64,000 bases of DNA, from contig NZ_RQFW01000001.1 of the NCBI RefSeq assembly GCF_004770145.1, positions 186,001 to 250,000 on the forward strand, in the 5' to 3' direction. Of the stretch, positions 53,664 to 62,886 are shown one piece after another; the stretch's first letter is position 1, and every line of letters begins with the position of its first letter. Origin of the DNA: Leptospira bourretii. Its GTDB lineage: Bacteria; Spirochaetota; Leptospiria; Leptospirales; Leptospiraceae. The notes below the pieces were generated by a model. The model made no database searches and was not told the origin of the DNA. It saw only the letters and a list, made by a program, of their open reading frames with translations. The translations under genes and the position numbers were made by a program.

Positions 53664-54725
53664 ATGCTCAAGGCGCGGTTCCTTTTTTACCCGGTTATTC
53701 TTTTATTATTTTTGTTTTTGGTAGATTCTATATTTCGAATCCCCTATATTCAAACCATTACCAAGATTGATTTAACGGCAGTTAACTATAAAGCAAAATC
53801 AGACTTTTTGGAAAAACTAATCGCCGAAAAACCGGGAGTTGGTTCCCCAAAAACAAAAAAAATCATGATCATTTTGGGATCCTCTCGCCTTCTTTATTTT
53901 GATCACGATGAATTGGTTTCGTTTTATCCAGACTGGGAGATTTATAATCTTTCCTCAGCAGTCACAACGCCAGCGTATTACGATTTTCAACTGACAAAGA
54001 TACTAGATGCCGGGATCAAACCTGACTTGGTCATCATGGAAACGGATCCAAATCAGTTTAACCAAAATTCCGTATTCAAAAGTTCTAACCTCACTTATAG
54101 TTTTGATTTATCATATGTTCTGTCCAATCTTGGTTTGTTTGGCAAAGACCATGTTTCTTTTTATTTAGGTCGTAAACTTTTTGCAGTAGGAACTTATAAA
54201 CCCTATATAGACCAAATGTGGAAAAATTATAAAAATCCATATTTGGACAATGCCATCGGAATGCATAAGGCAACTTATGATTACATTCTGAGTCATAACG
54301 GAAACGGACTTTCTCCAATTGATAATTATATGGAGAAAGATTCAAATTCCTTACAAATGACAAGTCATAGAACTTTGGATTGGTTATTTGCTTCTTATGT
54401 TCGTAGCCCAATGCAATTTGGGTTTTATGAAAAGATTTTGGATCGTTTGAAAGAGGAAAATATCAAAACAGTCATTATTTGGCCTCTTTCGTCACCCGAT
54501 TTTGAAACTTTGATGGAAAAAGAAACATTAGTCAAAACTTGGGAAAAAGAAATCGATCAAATCACAACAAGTCGAAACTTTTCAATTTTAAAACTTAAAA
54601 ACGATCCATCTTACACCTGTAATGCGTTCGCAGATGGAGGCCATGTAGCAAAAGATTGTTACCGAAGTCTAATGCGTTCTATTCTATTGGAATACTTTCG
54701 GAAGTACGAACCAGATCATCTGTAA
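53664..54725 (+). CDS. DUF1574/SGNH-like membrane-anchored protein
   Basis: 353 residues. An N-terminal anchor (FLFYPVILLLFLFLVDSIF) precedes an extracytoplasmic SGNH-like domain: IMIILGSSRLLYFDHDELVSFYPDWEIYNLSSA gives the Ser of block I (GSS) and IKPDLVIMETDPNQFN the strand before block III; near the end ADGGHVAKDC supplies a D-x-x-H catalytic pair. Related DUF1574 proteins are common in Leptospira and may modify surface glycans (e.g. O-acetylation or acyl removal). Its last 47 nt overlap the convergent metalloprotease gene. Confidence 0.72.
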   Translation: MLKARFLFYPVILLLFLFLVDSIFRIPYIQTITKIDLTAVNYKAKSDFLEKLIAEKPGVGSPKTKKIMIILGSSRLLYFDHDELVSFYPDWEIYNLSSAVTTPAYYDFQLTKILDAGIKPDLVIMETDPNQFNQNSVFKSSNLTYSFDLSYVLSNLGLFGKDHVSFYLGRKLFAVGTYKPYIDQMWKNYKNPYLDNAIGMHKATYDYILSHNGNGLSPIDNYMEKDSNSLQMTSHRTLDWLFASYVRSPMQFGFYEKILDRLKEENIKTVIIWPLSSPDFETLMEKETLVKTWEKEIDQITTSRNFSILKLKNDPSYTCNAFADGGHVAKDCYRSLMRSILLEYFRKYEPDHL

Positions 54726-56196
54726 ACTCAATTCCGCAAATAGGAATAGGCCCTGTTGAGGATTCAATTACTGATTTAAGGGATCTTGGTTTTTTAGGAA
54801 TCGTGAGAGTGGTTCCTTCTTCGTTTGTTTGCACATACTTCATGTTGGAACTAAACCCGGAGGGTGAGTCAGCCCAAAAGAAAATCCCTTTTGTGGTTGC
54901 CGCAGTCACCCTTCCATAGTTCTTTCTTGTACTTCCCGGAATGACTGGTGTCCCCGTAGATGTAGTATAAAAATTTGCTGAACCTTGTTTGATTGTGGTT
55001 TTGTAGGTTGTGGGTGTGACAGGATTTGTAACAATCCTGGCAAGGTTTGTGGGTAAGGGGTATCTTGCCAGAGCAGTCGATAAGTTAATGTTAGTGGGAG
55101 CTGCACCATCACTCGTTACCTGCTGTACGGAAGTAAGATCGACAAGTTGATAACTTTGTGCCGTAAGAAGTGCAAAAACACGAAAGAATACATCTGAGTT
55201 CTGGTTGCCGAGTAAAGAGGCATCAAAATTGGGAGCAAACGTTGTATTTCTAAATAAATTCATTAAATTCCCAGTTGAGTTGGCCCTTGTGCCAGAAGTC
55301 CCGATCACAGTTTCTCTAAAGAAGTTTTGTCTTTGTGGGTCACTTGTCCCAGAGATATCATAGAGATAACGCATAAATACATAAGCAAAAGAATATTGTT
55401 TTAAAACATCGGAACTACTACTGTCCCAATCTAAAAGGGAAACACCGTTGATCCCATCGGAACAACGAGAATCATTTACTCCTGAATAACAATCCAATCG
55501 ACTGGTTTGAGGCCCATAACCTGCAATGTCACTGGCGACTTCACTAGTTCCTTCGTTGATCCACAGTTCATCGGTTTGGTTTAAGGCACGCATTCTTGGA
55601 TAACGGAGTAAATGTTGGAATTCGTGAGCGGCTGTTGATGCAAAAGCATTGGGATCACGAGTGAGAGCGGCAATTAGTTCCTTGCCATCTAAATACAATA
55701 CTTCTGCATAATTGGACCTAACCCTAGAAAATACATTGTCTGGAAAATAATTGATAGGGTCAAAATATCCTGCCACATAAGCACTGTTTGCTGTGGCACC
55801 ATCACGAATGTCCATCACGAGGATTTTTACTTTTCCATCTCCATCGATATCACTTGGTGCACCAAAGGTATTGATGAGTGCAGGATAAGTAATTGTATCA
55901 AAATCGTTGGCAAATTTTAATAAGTCGTAATTTACAAATAGGGACCTTTCTTTGTAAACTTCTACATTGGTGCCTGAACTAACCAAATCAACAGGAACAC
56001 AAACACTTGATTGTGTGATTAAATTCCTAGCCCAGAGATCGGGACCATTCACACAGTTACTTCCCAACAGAGAATAGGCTCCCAGAAGCAAAACCAGATC
56101 GTTATTTTTTTCTATTTGTGGATTGAGTGGATTGCAATTAAATGCGAATGATGTTAAAAGGAAGAAAGGAAAAAGGATCAGTCGTTTTAAATGCAT
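54679..56196 (-). CDS. Lipoprotein metalloprotease, M30 (hyicolysin)-like
   Basis: 505 residues. Lipoprotein signal MHLKRLILFPFFLLTSFAFN with Cys at residue 21. The catalytic zinc motif HEFQH is in ASTAAHEFQHLLRYPRMRALN, and a downstream Glu is in LWINEGTSEVASDIAG, the arrangement of M30-type peptidases. The N-terminal part has VKILVMDIRDGATANS, also typical. It is probably surface-exposed or periplasmic; substrate unknown. It starts at an ATGCAT shared with the divergent gene on the other strand. Confidence 0.82.
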   Translation of the reverse strand: MHLKRLILFPFFLLTSFAFNCNPLNPQIEKNNDLVLLLGAYSLLGSNCVNGPDLWARNLITQSSVCVPVDLVSSGTNVEVYKERSLFVNYDLLKFANDFDTITYPALINTFGAPSDIDGDGKVKILVMDIRDGATANSAYVAGYFDPINYFPDNVFSRVRSNYAEVLYLDGKELIAALTRDPNAFASTAAHEFQHLLRYPRMRALNQTDELWINEGTSEVASDIAGYGPQTSRLDCYSGVNDSRCSDGINGVSLLDWDSSSSDVLKQYSFAYVFMRYLYDISGTSDPQRQNFFRETVIGTSGTRANSTGNLMNLFRNTTFAPNFDASLLGNQNSDVFFRVFALLTAQSYQLVDLTSVQQVTSDGAAPTNINLSTALARYPLPTNLARIVTNPVTPTTYKTTIKQGSANFYTTSTGTPVIPGSTRKNYGRVTAATTKGIFFWADSPSGFSSNMKYVQTNEEGTTLTIPKKPRSLKSVIESSTGPIPICGIEFTDDLVRTSESIPIE

Positions 56197-56838
56197 AAAT
56201 TCCTAGTAGCAGGCCTTTTCTCCCTGATATTCTTTTGGACGAATCCAAACTTTGCAAAGTCACTTGACGGTCTTTATTTTTCCGAAAGGCTCTCTACGGA
56301 AAATGGCTACCTAATCCTAGGAATAGAGATTTTTACGGAGAAGGGAAACTCTTTTTACAATGCGCAGGAGCTAAGATTCCAAAAATCCCGTGGTTGGGAA
56401 GAGGTTTTATTTGTAGGAAAAGTGACCCGGGATGGCCAGGACCTCATTCTTGTCCCAGAAGCCTGCCAGATCCGAGCCACAGAAATTTGGGGAAAAAAAA
56501 TGGCCCTCCTCAGGCGGTTTGATTGCGACCACCTGGAATTTCGGCTGGGACCTTTTGGACCAGGCCCTCTCGTGCTTTCTGAGTCTTTGCTTGGAACTTG
56601 GAAAGATGTGCCGATGCCCTATGTTTTGGACCACCACCCTGGGGATCCGGTGGCCATTCGTTTTGATGCACCTCAAATCACGACAGAAGGCATTTGGGGC
56701 TTCCATCTGAATGGACTTGGTGGCAAAGACCCAGAAAAGTCCTGGAATCCTTCTAAGCGGATTTGGGAGCCCTTCCAGGGATATCGTTCCCAACCTGGTT
56801 TGCAATTCTACCGATGGAAACGAACCTTTTCTAATTGA
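56191..56838 (+). CDS. Secreted protein of unknown function
   Basis: 215 residues: signal peptide MHKFLVAGLFSLIFFWTNPN (cleavage near FAKS), then a beta-rich mature domain (GYLILGIEIFTEKGN; LEFRLGPFGPGPLVLSES) and a C-terminal region ending LQFYRWKRTF. No family recognised. It shares its start codon palindrome (ATGCAT) with the divergent M30-like gene and lacks a recognisable ribosome site. The following gene starts 34 nt after its stop. Confidence 0.6.
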   Translation: MHKFLVAGLFSLIFFWTNPNFAKSLDGLYFSERLSTENGYLILGIEIFTEKGNSFYNAQELRFQKSRGWEEVLFVGKVTRDGQDLILVPEACQIRATEIWGKKMALLRRFDCDHLEFRLGPFGPGPLVLSESLLGTWKDVPMPYVLDHHPGDPVAIRFDAPQITTEGIWGFHLNGLGGKDPEKSWNPSKRIWEPFQGYRSQPGLQFYRWKRTFSN

Positions 56839-56872
56839 CCCTCTAGTCCATTTCAGGGACTTTCCTTTTACA

Positions 56873-58348
56873 TTGAAAAAGATCAGAATTGGGGTCATTG
56901 CGGCTGCCGGAAAAGGAACCCGAGCATATCCCCGAACCAGCTTCATACCAAAACCTCTCTTCGTCATTGAAGGAAAGTCCATCCTCCATCGAAATGTGGA
57001 ACTTATGGTGAAGACCTTTGGAATAGAAAAGGTCTATGTACTCGTTGGCCACCTCAAAGAACAAATCATTGCAGAGATTGAGCACATCCGATCTGTTTTG
57101 CCCAAAGTGGTCATTGAACCAGTCAATTGGACTGAGAAAGGGTTAGCTTCCGATGTGGCAAGTCTTGAAAAATCCATTCATGAACCTTTTCTAACAATCC
57201 TTGGGGATGAATTCTATTATCGAACGGACCATGATATCTTTTTAAAAGTTTTAAAGAAACATCCCAATATGGCGGCTTCTATTGGGATAGTCAAAACATC
57301 CTTACTTTCAAGAATTCGCAAAAATTATTCGGTTGTATTAGAGAATGATAAAATTCTAAATTTAGTTGAAAAACCTGAAAATCCTCCCAATGAACTTTTA
57401 GGATTGGGTAGTTATTTTTTTACTCCCGAATATTTTGAGTTTTTTAAAAAAACTCCCGCATCACAAAAGTCAGGTGTAATCGAAATCACGGATGTCATAG
57501 ATAAAATGGCGAAGGAGTCCAAAGGAGGAGTATATGCAACCATGCTCAGTTGCGAATACTTCAACATCAACTCCATGCAAGATTATTATCATGCAGTATA
57601 TGAAGTAAGGAATGACTTATTTCATAAGTTTAAAACCAGTTTGGTAATCCCAACTAATAACAATGAAAGATCTATCACGGATGTGATTGTTGATTTTAAA
57701 GACAAATTCAACGAAATTATTGTCATAGATAATGAATCTACTGATGAGACCTTGGCTCTCAGTAAAAAAGAGAAAGTAAAAACCTACACCTTCCCTGGTG
57801 ATGGGGATCCCACAAGACTTGGAGAACAAGTAAGAAGGGGAATTGAATACGCAACAGGTGATATCATTGTTGTTGTTTCGCCTGATGGATCTTTTAGGTC
57901 CAAAGACTTTCCAAAACTACTCGAATACATGAAAGATTCGGATATGGTGATTGGAACTCGCACCACAAGACAGATGATCGAACAAGGTTCGAACTTAAAA
58001 CCTCTTTATCGTTTGGTAAATTTACTGATGGGAAAATTGGTGGAAGTGTTTTGGTGGGGACAAGAACCTCGATTTACCGATGTGGATTGCCAGTTTTTTT
58101 CTGTTTGGCGAGAATCTTATGAACGAGTGAAACCACAACTTGTTGTTGAAGATCGTAAGTTTATTGTGGAACTGATGATCGATATTGTAAGGTCACATAT
58201 GCGTTGTATTGAAATCCCTGTCTCTTATTTTAAACCAGTAGGGCAAGTGGAATATCGATTACGTGATATGATTTCTGATTCCATACATATAATGAAATTA
58301 ATTTTATCTAAAAAGTTTTACCTAGGAGAAGATCGCGATGGCGAATAA
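56873..58348 (+). CDS. Fusion of sugar nucleotidyltransferase and GT2 glycosyltransferase
   Basis: 491 residues from TTG at 56873, chosen because upstream frame (to 56711) overlaps the previous gene. Residues 1-235 form a nucleotidyltransferase: IRIGVIAAAGKGTRAYPRTSF (GxGxR), KPLFVIEGKSILHRNVELM and GLGSYFFTPEYFEFF. Residues about 245-480 are a GT2 domain: LVIPTNNNERSITDVIVDFKD, EIIVIDNESTDETL and VVSPDGSFRSKDFPKLLEY. It may make an activated sugar and use it, or load a polyprenyl-phosphate. The epimerase gene overlaps by 11 nt. Confidence 0.85.
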   Translation: MKKIRIGVIAAAGKGTRAYPRTSFIPKPLFVIEGKSILHRNVELMVKTFGIEKVYVLVGHLKEQIIAEIEHIRSVLPKVVIEPVNWTEKGLASDVASLEKSIHEPFLTILGDEFYYRTDHDIFLKVLKKHPNMAASIGIVKTSLLSRIRKNYSVVLENDKILNLVEKPENPPNELLGLGSYFFTPEYFEFFKKTPASQKSGVIEITDVIDKMAKESKGGVYATMLSCEYFNINSMQDYYHAVYEVRNDLFHKFKTSLVIPTNNNERSITDVIVDFKDKFNEIIVIDNESTDETLALSKKEKVKTYTFPGDGDPTRLGEQVRRGIEYATGDIIVVVSPDGSFRSKDFPKLLEYMKDSDMVIGTRTTRQMIEQGSNLKPLYRLVNLLMGKLVEVFWWGQEPRFTDVDCQFFSVWRESYERVKPQLVVEDRKFIVELMIDIVRSHMRCIEIPVSYFKPVGQVEYRLRDMISDSIHIMKLILSKKFYLGEDRDGE

Positions 58349-59378
58349 AGTATTGGTAACAGGCGGATGCGGATTTTTGGGATCCCATGTTTGTGAATTA
58401 TTCCGTAAAGAAGGTTGGGATGTTGTTAGTTTTGACAACATGACAAAATATGAATTAAAACGCACAGGTTATGGATCTGACGCCACTCGTGATTATAACT
58501 GGAATTATTTGAAGTCTATTGGTGTCACGATGGTAAAAGGTGACATTCGAAATTTAGAACATCTTATGGATCGTTCTGCAGATTGTGATTATATCATCCA
58601 TACAGCCGCACAACCAGCTATGACCATTTCTTGGGAAGATCCTGAACTTGATTTTTCAACCAACGTGATCGGAACATTTAATGTTATGGAAGCGGCAAGA
58701 AAACATAAAATTCCAGTCGTGAATACTTCTTCCATCCATGTGTATGGAAATTCAATTAACGATAGTTTGACGGAAGGAAAAACTTCTTACGAAAGAAATC
58801 CAGTAGAAATCCCTGTGACACAGCCAACTATGGTGGGTCAAATTTCTCCTCTTCATGCTTCGAAAATGAGTGCTGAACATTATGTACGCTCCTATACCGA
58901 TATGTATGGTGTAAAGGCAGCAAGTTTCCGATTTACTGGGATTTATGGTGAACGTCAGTTTGGTGGAGAAGACCATGGTTGGGTCGCAAATTTTGCGATT
59001 CGTTCTGTGTTTGGCCTACCACTTCGTATTTTTGGAACGGGAAAACAAACTCGTGATATTTTACATGCAGAAGATGGTGCAAAATCTTATTTAGAGTTTT
59101 TTAAAAATCCGATCCCTGGTGTTTATAATATTGGTGGTGCAAGCCCTCATAAAATTTCACTATTAGAATGTATCCATTTGATTGGTGAAATTCTTGGTAA
59201 AAAACAAGAAATACTTTTTGAAGTAGAAAGACCAGGTGACATGCGTTACTTTATTTGTGATATTACTGAAGCAAAAAAATTCGGTTTTAATCCAAAAATT
59301 CTTCCAAAAGAAGGAGTCACTCGACTTCTCAAGTGGATCGACGCGAACAAGGACGTTTTCAATATTTCTGGAAAGTAG
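58338..59378 (+). CDS. NAD-dependent epimerase/dehydratase (extended SDR) with altered active-site Tyr
   Basis: 346 residues. NAD motif VTGGCGFLGSHVCELF (residues 7-22), with IIHTAAQPAMTISWEDP and FRFTGIYGERQFGGEDHGWVANFAI resembling CDP-paratose 2-epimerase-like and dTDP-glucose dehydratase-like enzymes. The catalytic YxxxK reads SPLHASK: Tyr is Leu172 (CTT) while Lys176 is kept; SSIHVYG keeps the Ser/Thr region. Either a different residue serves as base or the enzyme has lost redox chemistry. Encoded in the glycan cluster. Confidence 0.86.
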   Translation: MANKVLVTGGCGFLGSHVCELFRKEGWDVVSFDNMTKYELKRTGYGSDATRDYNWNYLKSIGVTMVKGDIRNLEHLMDRSADCDYIIHTAAQPAMTISWEDPELDFSTNVIGTFNVMEAARKHKIPVVNTSSIHVYGNSINDSLTEGKTSYERNPVEIPVTQPTMVGQISPLHASKMSAEHYVRSYTDMYGVKAASFRFTGIYGERQFGGEDHGWVANFAIRSVFGLPLRIFGTGKQTRDILHAEDGAKSYLEFFKNPIPGVYNIGGASPHKISLLECIHLIGEILGKKQEILFEVERPGDMRYFICDITEAKKFGFNPKILPKEGVTRLLKWIDANKDVFNISGK

Positions 59379-59379
59379 A

Positions 59380-60102
59380 ATGTCAAACAAAACTTTAGTC
59401 ATCATCCCTGCATACAATGAAGCCGAAACCATTGAAGAAGTGATTCGAGGTGCCATTGTTTACGCGGATGTTTCCGTGACGGATGATGCAAGTAAGGATG
59501 CTACACCGACTATTTTAGCCAAATTGCAGAAGGAATTTGGCAAACGCCTTCATGTGATTCGTCATGAAAAAAATACCCATATTCCCAAGGGAATCCAAGA
59601 CGGTATGAAATATGCGGTAGAAAAGGGATATGATTGGGTCATTACAATGGACGCCGGATTGTCGCATGACGCTGGTTATTTGAAAGAATTTCAATCTTTC
59701 CCTATATGTGACTTGGTCATTGGTTCCAGAACTTCAACAGTCAATGTTCCTTTGTATCGAAAGTTTATTTCCTGGCTTGCTGCTAAGGTAATGAATTACT
59801 GTTTGTCCAAAGGAATCTTCAATTTATTTGGAGCTAACTTACGAGATTGTACAAGTGGATACAGAAGGTATTCAAAACCTATGTTTCAGAAAATTGCAGC
59901 TTATCCTTTGGAATCAATTGCCTTTGATTTCCATATGGAAGCTCTTTCCATTGTTGCCAATAATGATGGATCTATAAAAGAATTACCTATCCGTTATGTT
60001 TTTTCAAACAGTAGTTTCAATCGCAAAGTTTTGAAACTTGCTATCCAATTTGCTAAAAAACTATTATTAAGAAAATGGAAACTGATCCCTCAATATCCGT
60101 AA
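59380..60102 (+). CDS. GT2 family glycosyltransferase (polyprenyl-phosphate sugar synthase-like)
   Basis: 240 residues from ATG at 59380. VIIPAYNEAETIEEVIRGAIV, SVTDDASKDATPTIL and DWVITMDAGLSHDAGYL (DxxD-like metal site) match dolichyl/polyprenyl-phosphate mannose or glucose synthases; LRDCTSGYRRYSKPMF is also typical. It would make a lipid-linked sugar donor for the downstream GT-C-type protein. No C-terminal membrane domain. It overlaps the next gene by 28 nt. Confidence 0.87.
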   Translation: MSNKTLVIIPAYNEAETIEEVIRGAIVYADVSVTDDASKDATPTILAKLQKEFGKRLHVIRHEKNTHIPKGIQDGMKYAVEKGYDWVITMDAGLSHDAGYLKEFQSFPICDLVIGSRTSTVNVPLYRKFISWLAAKVMNYCLSKGIFNLFGANLRDCTSGYRRYSKPMFQKIAAYPLESIAFDFHMEALSIVANNDGSIKELPIRYVFSNSSFNRKVLKLAIQFAKKLLLRKWKLIPQYP

Positions 60103-61649
60103 AACAATCTCGTTTCGGATTGAAATGGAGAGTGTTTCTTCTCACCTGTGGTTTACTTGGTGGGATTTTTTTATTAGATAGAGTTCTTTTTTTTGATCTC
60201 TACTTTCTATTCCCCAATGAAACAGAATGGGATTCTTCTCCTTGGTATAACTTTATACACAAAACAAAGGAGCTGCAGTCCACAAAAGATAAACATAGAA
60301 CCATCATCACTGGAAGTTCTGTTGCTCTCTATTCTGTTCTGCCGGATGAATTAAACAAAAATGATATAACAAAAACAAAATATTCTTTTTTTTCTCATGT
60401 GGCAATGGCCCCCACGGATCTTTTTTATTATAAAGAAAACCTTCTCAAATCTCATCCCGATTTAGTGGTTTATTTACATAATTTTGCAGATTTACAATGG
60501 GAGTACTTAGAACCTAACGATGGAAAATTTGAATTCAAGGAAGATATTTGGGTATCTCAATATGGAGATAGATATCCAGCGAAAATCATCTATCCTAGCG
60601 AATATCTAACCGACTATTGGGCAAAGTTACCCAGGAAAACAATTTCCAAACTAACTACTAAATCTTTGTTTTACGTAAGTAGATTTCGAATATTCTTTTG
60701 GGATCCGATTCTCGTATATATCGATAATCATTTTAGAACTGGAAGAAAATATCACTTGTATCAGGGAGAAAAACCTATTGAGGGTATCTGGTCGAAAGGA
60801 TGGACGAAAGAGACCGCAACGTTAGCATGCCCGGAAAAAAAGAAGAAAGAGTCTATTTATTTCGAAAAACCAAATACAAAAATAAAATTCCGCTTTTTCA
60901 ATCATAAAATTTCATTAGGCAATCAAGTACCTGCTCATGAAGTAGAAAAGACATTCCAGCAATCAGGGTGGAATGATCTAGATTGGGATTCATTAATTGA
61001 TCAATCGAAACAATGGAGCGATGTACAAATTCAAGTAATTTCTCAATTACCTACTGCAAAAGAAGTAAATTTAATTCGTTACGGGAAGGATGAGTTTGTT
61101 GGTGTCCGACTGGCTCATTTTTTCTGCAGGCCACAAGAGATAGAAAATAGATCTTATTCTCGCGACAATTATTGGGATGAAGCCAGGTATCAAAAAATGT
61201 CTGTTGAGGAATTTAAAGCTGATTATTTTGAGCGGATGATCCACAATGCTGAATCTAGAAATGAATTATGGAGATTACACAAAGTTCGTGAAGCCAAAAA
61301 AACTGTAAACTCTGTAGCATTTGAGCCTTGGTTGGAATTCAATCGAATTCTTGAATTATCTGATTATCTTTACAAAAACAAAATCCCGTTTGTATTGATT
61401 TTGAGTCCTGAGAATCCAATTGAATTTTCGTTTTATAAAAATTCGCAATGGAGAAAAGATTGGATTTTAAATTTAAAATCACATTTAGAACTCCGTGGCC
61501 AGACTTTAATCGATCATACTGAAGTTGTAAGTGACGTTCGTTATTTTTTTGATCCGCACCATTTAACATACGAAGGTGCTCTTTTTTATAGTTCTATTTT
61601 TTCTAATTCTTTAGAGTCAAAAATCCCAAAAATAAATACTCAAAATTAA
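60075..61649 (+). CDS. Membrane-anchored SGNH-like (DUF1574-type) protein
   Basis: 524 residues. One N-terminal helix (VFLLTCGLLGGIFLLDRVLFF, about residues 20-40) then an extracytoplasmic domain with HRTIITGSSVALYSVLPDEL (block I GSS), HPDLVVYLHNFADLQW and, near the end, YFFDPHHLTYEGALFYSS (catalytic D-x-x-H, here DPHH). A second membrane segment is not evident. SGNH-like proteins in glycan clusters often add or remove acyl groups; substrate unknown. Related to the gene at 53664-54725 by architecture. Confidence 0.7.
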   Translation: METDPSISVKQSRFGLKWRVFLLTCGLLGGIFLLDRVLFFDLYFLFPNETEWDSSPWYNFIHKTKELQSTKDKHRTIITGSSVALYSVLPDELNKNDITKTKYSFFSHVAMAPTDLFYYKENLLKSHPDLVVYLHNFADLQWEYLEPNDGKFEFKEDIWVSQYGDRYPAKIIYPSEYLTDYWAKLPRKTISKLTTKSLFYVSRFRIFFWDPILVYIDNHFRTGRKYHLYQGEKPIEGIWSKGWTKETATLACPEKKKKESIYFEKPNTKIKFRFFNHKISLGNQVPAHEVEKTFQQSGWNDLDWDSLIDQSKQWSDVQIQVISQLPTAKEVNLIRYGKDEFVGVRLAHFFCRPQEIENRSYSRDNYWDEARYQKMSVEEFKADYFERMIHNAESRNELWRLHKVREAKKTVNSVAFEPWLEFNRILELSDYLYKNKIPFVLILSPENPIEFSFYKNSQWRKDWILNLKSHLELRGQTLIDHTEVVSDVRYFFDPHHLTYEGALFYSSIFSNSLESKIPKINTQN

Positions 61650-61671
61650 ATTCTTAGTCTGGAGTTGACAG

Positions 61672-62886
61672 ATGGTTCTCAAACGTATCAAACCAATTTT
61701 TTTATTTTTTAATTCAAAACAATGGCTTACCGTTTTGTCATTTGTTTTGGTTTGGGGGGTCAGCACTCTATCGTATTGGAAAAAATATGAATGGAATCCC
61801 AGTTCTATGGTGAACTTTGGTTATGAGTTTGCTTTACAAAACCAGAAAGAAACTCCAGAGAAGGCCATCTTATTCAAAGGAGAGACGGGAGATCTGGGAG
61901 CAGGTTATGATGGCCAAATATTTTATTATTTTTCACGCCCACTTTCTGAATTTAATCTGAATTGGCCAAAGGGATTTGATGAATCCTATCGTGCACCGAG
62001 AATCGGCTATCCTCTGTTAATTGCTCTTTTTGGTTTTTTTGGTAAATCCATTGCAATTTTTGGAATGTATTTTTGGAATATTGGCCTTACTCTTATTTCT
62101 TATTTTTATTTGCGCAAACTTCTAAATGAGGAAACAAAACCTTTTGCCATTTTGTATCTCCTAAGTCCGTTTGCGTTGGGAAGTTATTACGTTTTAGTGA
62201 GTGACTCTGTAATGGTTTCCATATTAATCATTGCATATTATTATTACGTAAAAGAGAACTATATCCCTTTTGTAATTCTATCTAGTTTAGCAATCCTTAC
62301 AAAAGAACCTGCATTGTTTTTGTTATTCCCTTTGGGCCTTGCTGCTGTCTTTCGCCGAGATTGGAAACGGATCATCGTTGTTGGTTTGGTTCTTGTCATT
62401 CCTGTTTGTTGGCATTTGTATCTGGCATATCGATTTCCAAATTGGAGGCCTGGTCGCCTAACTGATTTTATTTTACCTTTTGAAGGTTTAATTTCATATA
62501 TGGAATCCATTTGGCGATTCATTGCCAGTGGAACCAATTGGAAAGATTTGGCTCGGTTGTTATCTCGTTTCCCACTGGTAGTTTTATTTTTTTTAGGATT
62601 GTTTTTGCCTTTTACAGGCCAAATTCGAAAGGGTTGGGAATTTCGAATTTCATTTTTATTGATTATGTTTATGGTAGGGACAGCCGGATATTATCATTTT
62701 TGGTCCGTTTATGAAAACGTATCGCGAATGTTTACTCTTTCCATCCCCGTTCTTTTGTTTTTAATGAATTCTGATCACAAGATTCGTTACCAAGAATACA
62801 TTTTATTTACTTTGTTCATTTTAGTTTTGTTTCTTATCAAAGTACTACTAATTTCTAAACAGTTAGGTTATCAGGTGGGATTCTAA
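61672..62886 (+). CDS. Polytopic membrane protein, probable GT-C glycosyltransferase
   Basis: 404 residues with about ten membrane helices. The first periplasmic loop contains GDLGAGYDGQIFYYFSRPL and RAPRIGYPLLIALFGFFG; the YDGQ motif with Arg-Pro-x-Gly downstream is frequent in GT-C-type membrane proteins that use lipid-linked sugars. No other signature was seen. It is the last gene of the glycan cluster and its stop overlaps the convergent PDZ gene by 4 nt. Confidence 0.65.
   Translation: MVLKRIKPIFLFFNSKQWLTVLSFVLVWGVSTLSYWKKYEWNPSSMVNFGYEFALQNQKETPEKAILFKGETGDLGAGYDGQIFYYFSRPLSEFNLNWPKGFDESYRAPRIGYPLLIALFGFFGKSIAIFGMYFWNIGLTLISYFYLRKLLNEETKPFAILYLLSPFALGSYYVLVSDSVMVSILIIAYYYYVKENYIPFVILSSLAILTKEPALFLLFPLGLAAVFRRDWKRIIVVGLVLVIPVCWHLYLAYRFPNWRPGRLTDFILPFEGLISYMESIWRFIASGTNWKDLARLLSRFPLVVLFFLGLFLPFTGQIRKGWEFRISFLLIMFMVGTAGYYHFWSVYENVSRMFTLSIPVLLFLMNSDHKIRYQEYILFTLFILVLFLIKVLLISKQLGYQVGF

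Noticed and set aside
56711..56872. Upstream extension of the nucleotidyltransferase-GT2 fusion
   Set aside because: It overlaps the end of the previous gene by 128 nt in another frame, and conserved nucleotidyltransferase sequence begins only after the TTG at 56873.
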